From positions 14,978,326 to 15,042,325 of the forward strand of contig CM039123.1 in the NCBI GenBank assembly GCA_022036555.1: a stretch of 64,000 nt of DNA. The letters are read 5' to 3'. The position numbers were made by a program, and so were the translations under genes. Source of the DNA: Microstegium vimineum. Lineage: Eukaryota; Streptophyta; Magnoliopsida; Poales; Poaceae. This document shows, piece after piece, positions 21,755 through 33,518 of the stretch (its first letter is position 1; the number at the start of each line of letters is the position of its first letter). Below the pieces are notes generated by a model. That model saw only the letters and a list, made by a program, of their open reading frames with translations. It had not been told where the DNA came from and did no database searches.

Positions 21755-23276
21755 CAAGGGAAGAAGTTGGAGATTATATAGAGATGCTAAGGAGCTCCAA
21801 ACTCTAGGGTTTTGGGTGATCCGGACCATCGATGATGGGTCCGGTACCTAACCCTAACTTCTTTGCACTATGGTGTTAGGACCGGACAATGCTCGACATT
21901 CGTATAGACCAAAGGTCCTTGGTCCAATTGAGTGACCCTAGGACACGTGGTAGAGTGAGGTTACTCAAGGAGATGCAGACCATAACCATTGGTCCGGACA
22001 AGGGTGAGCGAACCAGGTCTAGTGGCTTTGTGCCCTCTCGGGAGCTCTCTGGATAGCCCTGGACCCTAGTAAAGATTTGTCCGAACCATGGCGTGTCAGG
22101 GAATTCAGACCATGGACTACGAGTCCAGTTGATGAGGGTTTGGCGATGTTGCAGCATGAGAGGCTACGAGTGAGCTCCGAACCATGGGGCATGGTCGGGA
22201 TGGCATAACCAGATCAGGTTCGGATCTTTTTGTATCTTCTGGAACCTTACTAGATCTCTCTTGACCCTGATGAAGGTTGGTCTAGATGGTATAATGTGGC
22301 GGTCCAAACGGAGTCTAGACACACGTGTAGAGAGAGCTAAGCATGACAACAGTTAGTTTAAAACTTTGTGGACGCATGGCTATTGTTGGTTGGTTGGTTT
22401 GCTGGTATGGACCCTGGACCATTGGTGTAGATGGGGAGTTCGGATACCCCATAAGAGGTAACGATTAGTGAGGGGTATGTCTCTTTAAATATATATTATC
22501 TAGTTCTATCTCACTCTTTCACATCGTGATCATTGTTACATCCTTGTGAGTTATATCAAACCTCTCCCACTCATCTCATTATTTGATTGCGCATCCAAAG
22601 TGAGATGGAGTGTATTCAAGTGTATTTTCTTCTGAGATTGCATCTAGTGGCACTTGGTGGTCATCATCATAACATTTTTCTTGTTATTCTTGGTGGTTGC
22701 CGCCACCTAGATAGCTTGGTGCAGAAAGTGATTGTTGCAAGAGTTGATGATTGTTCTTGTCCACATCCTTTGGTGATTGTGAGAGCTTGCGAAAGGTGAC
22801 TCTAGTACATTTCTCATGACATTGAGTGTCCTCCCCTTTGTGTTAGTCGTGTGGTACCCTTTGCGGGTTAGGCTTGTGTATGCCTATTAGTATGTGAACC
22901 TCCAAGCCGAGTGATCGTCACAACATGGATTAGCTTGCCGGCAAGCAAGTGAACCTCGGAAGAAAATCTTGGTGCCTCATTGTCTCCCTTGATATTCATT
23001 GATTGATTACTACTACTCTTTCCACGATGGCATAATTACTTCACTCTACCTTGGATTACTTTCATAGCTAAAGTTGTGTAGAGCTTGGGGTAGTCTAGCT
23101 AGTAGAAACTAGTATAGTATCTTCATACTTAGTTTTATTTAGCTTCTTGCTAGATCTCTAGTTGTTACTTGACTTAGAAACAATAGCTTACTAGTCTTAC
23201 TAATCACTTGTCTTTAGTGTTGTTGTAGAAATTTTTACAGGCTATTTACCCTCCTCTAGCCATTTATGACTTTTCA
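21755..23276 (+). repeat. copia element 3, LTR second segment
   Basis: This continues the LTR split at 6945 and ends CTTTTCA at 23276. Words built on the palindrome GGTCCGGACC recur (for example near 21815-21845, 21873, 21990 and 22100-22300), the family's counterpart of the GC words in elements 1 and 2. A TATATAT-type promoter region lies near 22490. The next bases TTGGCATC resemble a decayed Met-tRNA primer site, so this is probably a 5' LTR rather than a solo LTR; flanks CCGGG and TTGGC do not form a duplication. Confidence 0.65.
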
Positions 23277-23652
23277 TTGGCATCCTCTAGTGCCTCATGG
23301 ACCTCTCACCGGCCATCACCTTGTGTAGCACACGATCGCAACATGCTCTAGGGTGGCAATATTGCGGATGAATGCTTGGTGCCATCATCCGCGCCGCTAC
23401 CGAGCACACCCTCGCCTCCTCCTGCTACCCCTTTGCCTTTGCTTGTGCCTGCAATGACCACCCCAAGCTCTCCTCTGGCGCTCGCTACCCAGACAGAGAT
23501 CCGAGCTCACCAGCCCTACTACCCCGCGTGTGCTAACTAGAGCTACAGTCGTCGCAGTTGCACGCGTGCCTGCCCACGTGGGTCCCATGCTCCATCGCAT
23601 CATTGCTCGTGCCAGTGTCCGCTCGCGCTCACCATGATCATCCGCTCCATTG
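23277..23652. other. GC-rich remnant between two LTRs
   Basis: These 376 bases lie between the end of the copia 3 LTR and the solo gypsy LTR, with Pro/Ala/Ser-rich open stretches on the plus strand interrupted by stops. It could be the decayed interior of copia element 3 or captured DNA within the Mutator-like element. I recognise no domain. Confidence 0.3.
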
Positions 23653-25224
23653 TGTTGGTATTTATTATGCTCATGTAGAATATTTCACAAGCATACGAAA
23701 TACCATTGTAGCATTTCATCTAGGAGTATTTTAGGGTGTCCTATTTATCCACAGGGAAGCAATGATTAAAGAATGTGATAGCGGTCCATCATGTATCTAC
23801 TAACTAATATACCAACTAGACTAAAGTAGGGTAAATGATATGTATGATATGGGCAATGACACACACATGACAAGTCCCAAAGATAAAAGGATAGTCTAGC
23901 GAGCAAGGAGAACGATGAGCGAGCATAAGGTTTCCAGAGATCTTTCTTTACTCATGTGGTTTTAACTTAGCAAGACAAGTTATTTCAAGCAAGATTGATG
24001 ATAATACACAATTGTACTTTGGGTCACTAAGCCATTTAACACTAGAAAAGGATGAGAAGGGTGTTAAACCGCCTAGCACAAAATGACCTACGCTTTAAGA
24101 ACTTGCTCAAACATGGTGGGATCCAAGGCCAGATTATTTTGTCACCACCTACTAGCTATGACAAACAAACAATTGAACAAGGCACAAACACAGACAATAG
24201 TCTAGACATCACTTCTACAATATATCTCACTACTCTAATTTGACATCCAATGAAATTGATTAGAGCACCAGGTTAAGGGTGGTGAACCGATGCAAAGGTA
24301 TACAAACATTATCTTACTATCATACAACTATTACTATGCTAACAACCAATACAACACAACTAGTCATGTTGCAATAAAATAAGGTATTAAGGTAAAGTAG
24401 ATAAGATAACTATATAAAATAACTCAAGTCTTATAAAGAAGAAAGGAATACAAGAACCATACCAAACCTCCTTGAAGATTAGAGCTAGATACTAGAGACT
24501 CACTCTAGCTCCTAACACTACCATTCATACTACATCTTGAGAGAGAGTGGAGAGCTCCTTCTTGTGGTATGTTGAGAATGTTGGGCACCCGTCTATTTAT
24601 AGTAGAGAGGTGGAGTAGGATATACTCCAATGCCACATAATCAATCCGTGTGCTCTCCACCATGTTCTCTTGGATCAAACCGTCTTAAGATCAAGGGTTG
24701 AGAGCATTTGAGCATGTGCTTCTTTGCATGGTGGCATGCAAATGGCGGTGGAGAGAGGGGTGGTCCCCAGGCCACCTAGGGGATCGATCGATCCCCCCTA
24801 TGACAAGTGGGGCCACCCTCCTTCTAGACGCTTGGTCCACATGCCATGAGTAGGTGTGGATGATTGGAGATGTTTGTCATGTTGGTTATGCTGCCATGAT
24901 GAGTCAACAATCTGTGTTTTGATTGCGAGCCGTTGGGAGGAGACACTTGTGATCCAAAGGTGGAGAATAACTTGGAGGTGTGTCACATGGATCATGGTTG
25001 AGTTGGAATGCTTGGTGGGGGTTCGCCCGATCTTGAGGGGTGTCCCCTTAGCCCCATTTTACTTTATTTCTTCCATTTGGCTTACACATGCATTGAAATA
25101 CTCAATCAATATGTGGAACTTCTTATTAGATAAAATATGCTCATGCCATGCTTATTATCCTTCTATTCTGAGGCTGTTAACTGTATTTTGGATATGTAAA
25201 AGTGTGTCATAATTACCGTCAACA
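23653..25224 (-). repeat. solo gypsy LTR, reverse orientation
   Basis: On the minus strand it begins TGTTGACGGTAATTATGAC (25224 leftward), has a TATA box CTATAAATAGACGG near 24590, and ends ...AATACCAACA at 23653, giving 1,572 bp with TG...CA ends. Neither side shows a primer site or polypurine tract, so it is solo. The first bases and the segment near its end resemble the Athila-type LTRs at 42469-59284, suggesting a related family. Flanks CATTG and TGTAG do not match, so the duplication has decayed or the ends are slightly off. Confidence 0.65.
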
Positions 25225-25429
25225 TGTAGCTCATGCCCACATTCACACATCCACTCGCGCGTGTCTGCTCCGCCACGGCACCGCTTCTGCTCGCGTCTTT
25301 GGACTCACAATCGACCTTGCCACACAGTGAACCAGGTTTGGGCCCAGTCTTCGCATCCCTTCCTGGCCTCCACCAGCAAGTCTATCCGACCTGCCTTGTT
25401 GTGACAAGAAATAGGGAAAAAAGAAAAGG

Positions 25430-25630
25430 ACAGAAGTAGAAGAAAGAGGCAGGGGCAAGAATGACATTTCACTACCTTCTCTCTTCTAGAAAGCCGGAAA
25501 CTAATATTTTATTGGGTTCAATGTTCACCATCAAATTTGATAAGAAACAGTGTCCACTAGCAAACTGCTTCATTTTACATTTCTGCTAGTAAAGATAGAT
25601 CACTTCTAGTGTCCTGTAGCAAATTTTGCC
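25430..25630 (-). repeat. right long terminal inverted repeat, Mutator-like
   Basis: This is the inverted partner of 6266-6475, ending ...GCAAATTTTGCC at 25630. With the retrotransposon insertions removed, the sequence between the two repeats is only about 600 bases, so the original element would have been a short non-autonomous one. Bases 25225-25429 are a GC-rich stretch of that interior. Confidence 0.55.
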
Positions 25631-25639
25631 TAGTTACAC

Positions 25640-25798
25640 TAGTGGGTTTGGAGTTGGTAATAGGTGCTAATATAGTTAGTATACACCTTCAACTCACCAA
25701 ATCCAAATAATACACTGTTAAAATTAGTTAGCTTGAAATTAGCAACTAGTAGCTATTAACTAGCTAATTTTAAACGCTAATAGATCCAAACAGGCCCA
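25640..25798. mobile_element. MITE-like element, Tourist/hAT type
   Basis: Read from the right, it begins GGGCCTGTTTGGATCTATTAGC, a very common grass MITE terminus. Read from the left it begins GTGGGTTTGGAG. The core is AT-rich with many TTAGCTA words. The exact ends and duplication are unclear. Confidence 0.5.
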
Positions 25799-27564
25799 AT
25801 GTTGTTATAAAAAACGCATGATTGACATCGAACTATCGAATCTGTTGTCCTATAATAAGATGAAAATAATATGATGTTATTGGATGAGATCTCTCTCAAG
25901 CAGTTGTTTGTAGAGGTTTACCTGTTTAGCTAATAGTTTCTGCGACAAATAAATCGACTAATGTTATTTTGTTATAAGAAAAAACTCAGATGATAAGTTC
26001 AAGCCAATATAACCGTAGCAATATAACAACGAGAGAGAAACAAACATGGTTTTGATATGGGCAGATCGATCAACTACTACTGGTCAAAAACAAACCCTTG
26101 GCATCACCTTCAGCCAGCACATTTGACTGCAGAAAATTAACCAGCGAACGTATTGTTCTCACTCGTCAAATAGCCCCGAGCATATCCAGAAACAAAAGCA
26201 TGCACGTTTTTCTTCGACGGCGAAGGGCGGTGGAGATGGAGACCAGTACAGCTCGGTCGTCGTCGACGTCGTATCGGAGGACCGCACAGGGCCCAGCGGA
26301 GGTACCGTCGCTGGCGATCCCGTTTTCTTAACAAGGACAGGGTTGGCGCCTGTCTGCTCAGACTAGCTGTGGTGGTCGTCGACGCGACGCTGCTGACCGC
26401 GCGCGCAGCAGAAAATTACGGCAGTGAGCGACGCTGGCTGAGTGTCGCCGGAGTTGATGAAACACTTTGGGCGCTTTCGGAACGCGATGCTCATGCAACC
26501 GGTCGCAGAGGAAGATTTGCGTGGAATCTCTTCAACCAGCGCTGTCTGTTTCTATTCTGCGAATGCAGCTTCTGTTCGACGCTACTCGCTACTGCCACAT
26601 GAACCTAGACTGTGAGGAAGAACATAGTTCTAGGAATTATTATTACACAGAACGCGGAAATTCTTTCCAGTTCTTGTGTTTATGTGAAAATGAACTAATT
26701 TCTATAAAATTTCTGTGTAATTCTTATAAAATTCCTACGTTCTAAACATGCCCTAGAGGTATGACCTCTGACCTCTGCCGACGAGGAGTGTTGTGTGCAT
26801 ACCTTGCCTAACTTGGGAATTGATGTAAGCATGGGACCATACGAAAACCCAAATGGATCCAAGATGGAAATATTGTACCCGAGATGTCCTCACGAGACAT
26901 CAACGTGCGTGCCTGGTCTGAATTCTGAACCGATGGGGCTGGATGACCATTCTGCTCGCCCCATATTCGACATCATGATCCGTTTAGTAGGTCTTAGCAT
27001 AACCTACCGTTCTATTCGCTTGGCTTATAAGCCTGACTTATTAGGTATGATATAGTGTTTTTCTTTAACAATAAAATAGTCAAAATCAACATCAGTCGAC
27101 TTATGAGCCGCAAAAACGACCAGACGAGATCAACGCTTGTATGCGGTATTTTCCATAGCTCTCAACTGTTTGCAGTCGAAATGGCTCAGTAGCCGCAACT
27201 ATCTGTTGAATTGTCTGTCTAGGTTTAAGATGCAGCTCCCACAATTTGAAAAGCTGCCAAATTCAATGCGAATCCATACTACCATCAATAATCACTATTA
27301 AAAAGTAAAATTCTTCTAGTGTTTTTAAGTAATAGTAAAACACTATCTAGTTATAACATATGAGAATCTCTCTAGAAGGTATTTAGTCGAAAAAGTTCAA
27401 CTAAATTTTAAATAAAAAACATTAAAAAAACTTCACTTCATTAGCAGAAATTGAAAATTGAGGTTGTGAACGATGCGCTAGTAGGCAGCACACATACTGA
27501 ATGGTTTTCTTCAAACAAAATTTCTGGACAGAAATCATCCTACTCAAATAACTGTGAGCTCTGG
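25799..27564. other. intergenic stretch with MITE fragments
   Basis: No convincing gene. 26100-26540 is GC-rich with short open frames on both strands but no recognisable domain. About 26590-26756 ends in TTCTAAACATGCCC, which in reverse complement is a MITE-like GGGCATGTTTAGAA terminus. 27005-27125 carries GCTTGGCTTATAAGCC and a partner CGACTTATGAGCC, typical of another small grass MITE. The rest is AT-rich and anonymous. Confidence 0.4.
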
Positions 27565-28070
27565 GTGTCAAAATCCCTATGATCTAACCGCTGTAAGGCA
27601 CACCTAAGCAATAACCACCAAAATGATTGGTGTCAGTGCCAACACCTCCCTCCAGTTTTCCAAACTCTGCCATTGGAGTGGAAGCCCAGGGTGCCGGCAT
27701 CATGGTTTCAGAACCAATGACAGTCACAACGTTGTGTGGAATGTTTGCGGAGAGCTCGCTTTTTTGTGGAACTGCTAGATCCTATCACAGGTATCGATCG
27801 ACTGTTGCTGCTGGTACTTCTGTTGGGACTTGGGACGGAGGCTCTCCATTTCTGTAGTTGTCACCACCACAAGATGAGGAGCATCAAGAGGTGGGTCTGC
27901 AATGATCTTGATGCCTGCTTGAAAACCACGAGCAAATATCTTACCTCTTTATTAACGTAGACAAAGCTTTGCCAAGACTAAGCCAACCTGGACGCATATT
28001 GCGGTCCTCGCCAAAGCGTTCAAGACGCCTCCTTCCAACAGCCAAATGCTCAATCATCCTATATATACAT
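27565..28070 (-). pseudogene. METTL14-like (m6A methyltransferase subunit) pseudogene, C-terminal part
   Basis: On the minus strand, reading leftward from about 28070, the translation gives EDMY then MIEHLAVGRRRLERFGED, RPGWLSLGKALS, PPLDAPHLVVV, MESLRPKSQQK and a tail MMPAPWASTPMAEFGKLEGG ending at a stop near 27567. EDxxxIIEHFxLGRRRLxLFG and LRPKSP are hallmark blocks of METTL14/MTB, the RNA-binding partner of the METTL3/MTA N6-adenosine methyltransferase. Frame changes (an extra TATA near 28062), internal stops and no clear introns between normally separate blocks mark it as decayed. It could be a processed pseudogene or a fragment carried by a transposon; a CACTA terminus lies 300 bases away. 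Confidence 0.6.
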
Positions 28071-28365
28071 GTCTTCAGACATATTGAACCCGTACAACCA
28101 AAACTAAAACTCATCAAACAGCAAACCCACAGAAAGCTTACGAGATGGCCCTCGCTATGTCCGCTGCCCGCAATCGTTGCCAATAAAATAATTCAAGTGG
28201 TCGCTGCCCCTACCCAGTCCACGGCCTGTTTAGAGAGCAGCTCTGGGCCTATTCCTATTTGCAGTGCTGATAAGTCTAGTTCACATTGTTTAGGCAAAGT
28301 TTCTTCCACAACTAAATATCAGTACATATAATACATCTACAATGGAGAAAGATCTGAGTTGGGTG

Positions 28366-28760
28366 CACTACTATAAAAAACTGTTCTAAGGCAATAATTT
28401 TGGATTAACTAAAGCGGATGAAATATCTGCCTCCGTCAAAATGTTTGCATTCGTACAGACCTACAAAGCTAGGTTCGCCACGGTTAATTCATCAATGAAG
28501 ATGGACACAAATGCCAGCTTGCTTAAATATTTCACGAATTAAGAAAATCCCACCGACACGGTAGCCCACCATGCCCAACCCCATGCGCCACCGCCGGGAG
28601 CCACCACAGCACCACCCTCCCTTGCGCCACCCGGAAAAGGAGAGGGTCAGGTTACCACGCCGGATCATGGACCTCGAAGTCACTACCGTCGGATCTGGGC
28701 CCCTGAAGCTACCGCGCAAGAGAGAAGGGGCACCTCGTGTGGTTGAGAGGAGCTAAGAGC
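28366..28760 (+). mobile_element. CACTA-type terminus and adjoining sequence
   Basis: CACTACTATAAAAAACTG at 28366 is a canonical CACTA (En/Spm) end, followed by subterminal-like words (CTAAAGCGG, GCCACGGTTAAT). A GC-rich stretch to about 28760 may belong to it. I could not find the matching inverted end, so size and orientation of the element are unknown. Confidence 0.5.
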
Positions 28761-28980
28761 AAGATTTGTCAATGTAAGTCCTGATATTTATATGAACTCA
28801 ATAGGAGGTATGATATGGGGTTTTGGCTTGGCCTTGGCATATTCACGGAGGCAACACCATAAGGGTGACCGCTTCCATTAATCATCCATTAATGGAGATG
28901 GTCGTCTTATCCTAACGGCCTCGTCCATGTCCGTGAATGGCTGAATGCCTGATTCTGAGGCCTGCTCCTCTCCTCTGTTA

Positions 28981-29210
28981 GAGCAAGTATTATAAGAGGC
29001 TACAAGCTGGCTAAATGATGAGATGGAGGAGAGAGAAGAGAAACAGGTTGTAAGCTTACAGCCAGCTTGGGCACAAGAACCAAGAAATTTGTGAGAGAGA
29101 CATGTGGGATATGTATTAATTGTGAAGAAGTAACCACTATAGGAGTGGGCTGTAAGAAGGCTACAAGACCTCTTGCAGCCAGCAGCTGCCTAAATCTATT
29201 AAACTTGCTC
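28981..29210. mobile_element. Tourist MITE with TTA duplication
   Basis: Begins GAGCAAGTATTATAAG and ends CTATTAAACTTGCTC, giving inverted ends GAGCAAGT, 230 bp, flanked by TTA on both sides (28978-28980 and 29211-29213). The 3-bp TTA duplication and terminus match PIF/Harbinger-mobilised Tourist MITEs common near grass genes. Confidence 0.85.
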
Positions 29211-30024
29211 TTAGCTTATTTGACGGAATCCTTTGTTGGTTGCATAACTATGAGACTGCAATTCTGTGATTGTTTAAACTCTAAATGTCCCTTTGTCCCA
29301 GGCATAACCACCTCTGGTTCAAAGACCAAAGAATATATTTAAGTCTTTCTCAACACAGTAGAATTATTACATCGATATATGTGTCTCTAGAGAGAACACA
29401 CCATATATTATGGGACATGAATAAAAATTAGTTATGCCTTACATATTGTGACGGAGAGATTACCTAATAAACTAAATGACTGCTGGAATGAATGTATAGC
29501 TTAGCTAGTTAGCTGATTGACTCAATGTATAGCTTTGTTAGTTAGGCCCGTTTGGATGTTATAGTATTCTAAAACTACGGTATCTAGAAACCACAGTTTC
29601 AAAAACCACAGCCATGTAATACCATAGTATTTCGAAACTAGAGTTTTTCTCTGTTTTAGAAAAAACTATGATACCGTGATGTGTTTGGCTGTTCTAGTAT
29701 TGTTGCCGGCAATTTGAATTGGTTTGGCTGCATGAAAGCGTACAAATGTAACATCATCTGCTCTTTATACAGCATGAGAATCTATTATTTAAATAATGAA
29801 ATTATGAGTAGTCAAACTTGATCCTTGTTTTGTGCATCTGGCTTGTCTGAAACTGTCATGCAAGGTTATCCACGGATCACAATTATTTTTGTTCCTAGCC
29901 ATGCCGTAATTTTTTTCCTATTGATTGGATCTTACGAACACCTTGCATGCAAACTCACAACTCTACCTGAATATCTATATATAGAAAGTTGTGGTCAAAT
30001 GCAACAGTTCAACAATTATTAACA

Positions 30025-31297
30025 ATGTGGGGAAGTTTTATCCAGCGAAAGCAAAGAGATGATGATGAGTTTGCTCTCATCACAGGATATAATCTTGGGA
30101 GCAATTCTTCATCTCAGCGTACACCAATTCATGATTCTATTCTTTCTGGAGAACACTATGTATCAGAAATTTTGAAGGGTCATGAGTTAGGCTGCAAGCG
30201 AGAATTTAGGATGGAGAAAGCAATATTTTGTAGATTGGTGGATTTGCTTCGAGATAAGAATCTTCTGCAAGATACAAGAGAAGTTGCAGTTGAAGAACAG
30301 GTAGCTATATTCATGTATGCTATATCAAAAAATGCAAGCAATAGAGATTTGCAGTGGCGTTTCCAATATAGCGGTGAGACAATAAGTAGACACTTTCGAT
30401 CAATACTAAGAGCAATCGTGGGGTTAATAGGAAGCCTTATACAATTGCCAAACATCAATATTCCGATCAAAATTTCAAGTAATTCAAAGTTCATGCCATA
30501 CTTTAATGTACTGCTAGTAGCACTCATTTATTTATGTTCTCATCTTCAATTTTTAACTAGAGTTATGTTCTCTGTAGGACTGTATTGGAGCAATTGATGG
30601 AACACATGTTCCGATTTCCATTGCTCCACGTTTACAAGATCCATACCGAAATAGGAAGGGGACGTTGTCTCAAAATGTCATGGTTGCATGTAATTTTGAC
30701 AATCGATTTGTTCATGTTAGTGCGGGGTGGGAAGGCTCAGCTTCAGATGCAAGAGTGTTGCAAGATGCACTACAAAATAATTTTTATGTGCCTGAAAGAA
30801 GGTTCTATTTAGTCGATGCAGGATATGATACACCAAATTTTATTGCACCATATCGCAATGTGAGATATCATCTACAGGAGCAAGCTAGAAGCAACCAAAG
30901 GCCACAAACTCCTCAAGAATTATTCAACCTGAGGGATGCACAACTCCGTAATCATGTTGAACGCATTATAGGTGTTGTGAAGATGCGTTTTCAAATATTG
31001 AAGTGTGCCTCGCATCACCCTATTGACTCACAGGCAGATATTGTTTTATCATGTTGTGCACTTCATAATTTTATAAACAACCATCAGAGAAGCGAACAAT
31101 GGATTGAACAATCTGGTTTGTGTGTCGAAGAGACGGAAATAGTTGATGTTCCTGGGGGAGATACACAATATACAAGTGATGTGCAATCGCTAAATCAAAG
31201 AAGAACTTTGGGTAGTGCAAAAAGGGATAAAATAGCTAGTAACATGTGGGCAGACTATAATGTTTATCTGCAGCGTAGCAGAAGAAATGATGCATGA
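30025..31297 (+). CDS. PIF/Harbinger transposase (DDE superfamily), two exons
   Basis: Exon 1 is 30025-30507 and exon 2 is 30578-31297, joined across a 70-nt GT-AG intron (donor AAT|GTACTG, acceptor TCTGTAG|GAC), giving 400 aa with no stop. The junction falls just before the catalytic block DCIGAIDGTHVPI. The DDE triad is visible: Asp in GAIDGTH, Asp in YLVDAGYD, Glu in NHVERIIGVVKMRF. The N-terminal part carries the helix-rich region with RDLQWRFQYSGETISRHF. The enzyme cuts element ends and inserts at TTA/TAA sites, normally with the Myb-like partner. ATG 30025 is the first Met in frame; a short upstream extension has no Met. Length is normal for the family, so it could be functional. Confidence 0.9.
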
Positions 31298-31432
31298 TTT
31301 TGTACTCACTTCTATGCAATAAAAGATAAATAAATATTTGTTTTTAGTATTTGATGTTTCTTTAATATAGATTATGTAAGGCATGAACGAAATTAATAAC
31401 AAACCTGACTACTATTTAATAACAAATCTCAC

Positions 31433-33057
31433 CTAAAATTCAACATAGGAAATAGCTTCCTTAAGGAACTCCACAATATTATGATTGCCATTTAGTGTCA
31501 TGAATATCTCCCGGTTCATTTTGTCCTTCTTGAGATAGTTGATTGTCTTCATCAATTCTGGTGCTTGCAGAACGTCCAACTCCTGTAACTTTGCAACACA
31601 CTTGGCCATGGAGTAAGGATCACTATTGGGGTCATTTCTTTCCATCTGGCCAAATTTAACTTGTTTGTAGCTCTCAATTTGCTTTGACTTAAGATCCTTA
31701 TAGCTCTCAAGCTCCTCTTTCCTCAAGGCAACCCGACTCTCTAGAACACCATCCTTGTTTTTCTTTGGTCTAGTTTTTTCAGGAACTTTCTCAGTTGATC
31801 TAGCACGCTGCGTCCTACAGCTTGTTGTCGTGTTTTCAAGGATTTGTTCCTCTGCATTTGTACTAGGATTTTGGTTATTTTCTAGAGCATCACCAGGGTC
31901 ACCATATGCTGAATCATGAGCATTATTGTTCATCCCATCCTCACATCCAAAACTGAAACCAGATTATGTACCTTGCCTGGTTCTATCAGGTGATCCCAAA
32001 CCAAAATCAGTACTAACTTCATTGATAATATGCTCCTGTGAGTATGAATTTGGCGCCTGCTTCTTTGGTTGCAAATTTGTTGTCCTTCTGCAACGCTTCC
32101 CTTCTGCTACCTTCCCTGATAAAGTACAAGAAAACCAAGGTCCATAAATTGAACACCAAAAAAATTATTAATCTACTGTATCTCAGATTGTGTACATACC
32201 ATCATAAATGTCATATAAATCATCATAATATGTGAATTGTCTGTTTCTCCACTTTTGTTGATCTTCAGATAATTCTTTCCATTTTTCATCGATGGCCGTT
32301 GGCACTTTTATATCAGGATCCCAACCAAAACCACTCTTGCTCACAATTGATTTCACAATATTGTGATCTTTCTTGAGTCTTTGTTCCCTGTCCTTGAGCT
32401 GTGCCACAGTGAAATTGGAAACAGGGTATTTGTTGTTCAAACGAACAGTCATACAACTCCATCCTTCTTTTGTCCATCCATTTTGTCCACGGTATCTTGC
32501 TGAGAGATGATATTCCTTCATCATGGAAACAAGAAATCTAGTTTGTGCATCACTCCAATGTGCTCTTGGCTTTCCTTTTTCCCCTGAAGGAATGAACACA
32601 CACACACACATATATCTCAATTATAAATTAACATTTCATATAAAAACACATGGACTCATCTGTTTGTAAATAGATCAAATACACTTTACACATCTGTTGG
32701 ACAAATTAATTGATGCAAAGAGGAAACAGATCAGCAAAGCATGTCCCTAATCGATCTGTATTTTGTTGGCCAAACACCAGATGGATCTAAACTTAACATG
32801 CAGCTAGAGAGTATAGATCGAGAACACTATATTTGCAGGGACAAGATCTGAACGACCTCCGTCGGATTCCGCTCGCGAAATCAAAGAAGAAAAATCTGCT
32901 AGAGGGGATCCGAATTGGACTCAACTACAGATGCAAACCTCTGTCAGGTTACGAACGCAACTACGTAAGAGGGGATCCAAATCGAAGGGTCAAGAAGAAA
33001 ATCACCAGGGGACAAATTACCTTGCCCTTTTCTTCCGTCCTTCTCTCGACCTGCCAT
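31433..33057 (-). pseudogene. Harbinger Myb/SANT-like DNA-binding protein with nonsense codon
   Basis: I predict three exons on the minus strand: 33057-33021 (MAGREKDGRKGQ), 32583-32200 and 32115-31433, with GT-AG borders and consistent phase. Exon 2 holds the trihelix/Myb-like region (HWSDAQTRFLVSMMKEY, WTKEGWSCMTVRLNNKY, LKDREQRLKKDHNIVKS, GFGWDP). Exon 3 contains a basic stretch and a long charged C-terminal region (RVALRKEELESYKDLKSKQ). A TAA at 31966-31964 falls in frame within exon 3, separating the two halves. In Harbinger systems this protein helps bring transposase to the nucleus and the DNA ends. Convergent with the transposase, about 135 bp away. Confidence 0.8.
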
Positions 33058-33518
33058 GGAAGCCAAGAAGGGGCGATCTGTTTCCTGTATCGAAGAAAGG
33101 AAAGCATGGAAAGAAAAGGACTGCACATGGAAAGGAAAAGGGCGCGAAGGGAAAATGAGACACGCGGGTAGACGCGCGTCGCACGGTCGAAAATAAAGAG
33201 GTCTGGGACGGAGTTTTTTGGACTCCAAAAAACAGCGGTATTGTTAATACTGTAGTTTCTAAAACTCCAAATTAATTCCATCCAAACACCTTCTTTCCTT
33301 CATATACCTATGTATTTAAAAAAACCCACAGTATTAATCTAAAACTCAAAAAAAACTTTATATCCAAACAGGGCCTTAGGTGTGACTTGTTAAGGTATCC
33401 AGTGCTTTTATCTACCGTGCTGTCTAGGGTAGCATACAAGCCGGCCAACTTTTTTTTCCTCCCTAGCTTGGCGCAGGAAAACAAACCGGGCCGAAGCAGT
33501 CCTAATCGGCTAGAGTAA

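Larger units (their letters stand above)
29545..33375 (+). mobile_element. PIF/Harbinger DNA transposon
   Basis: A 3,831-bp element with inverted ends GGCCCGTTTGGAT (left) and GGCCCTGTTTGGAT (right, reverse complement), flanked by TTA at 29542-29544 and 33376-33378. It carries the two genes expected of the superfamily in convergent order: a DDE transposase on the plus strand and a Myb/SANT-like DNA-binding protein on the minus strand. The transposase is uninterrupted and the partner has one nonsense codon. The element sits within 1 kb of the 3' end of the ubiquitin-conjugating enzyme gene. Confidence 0.92.
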
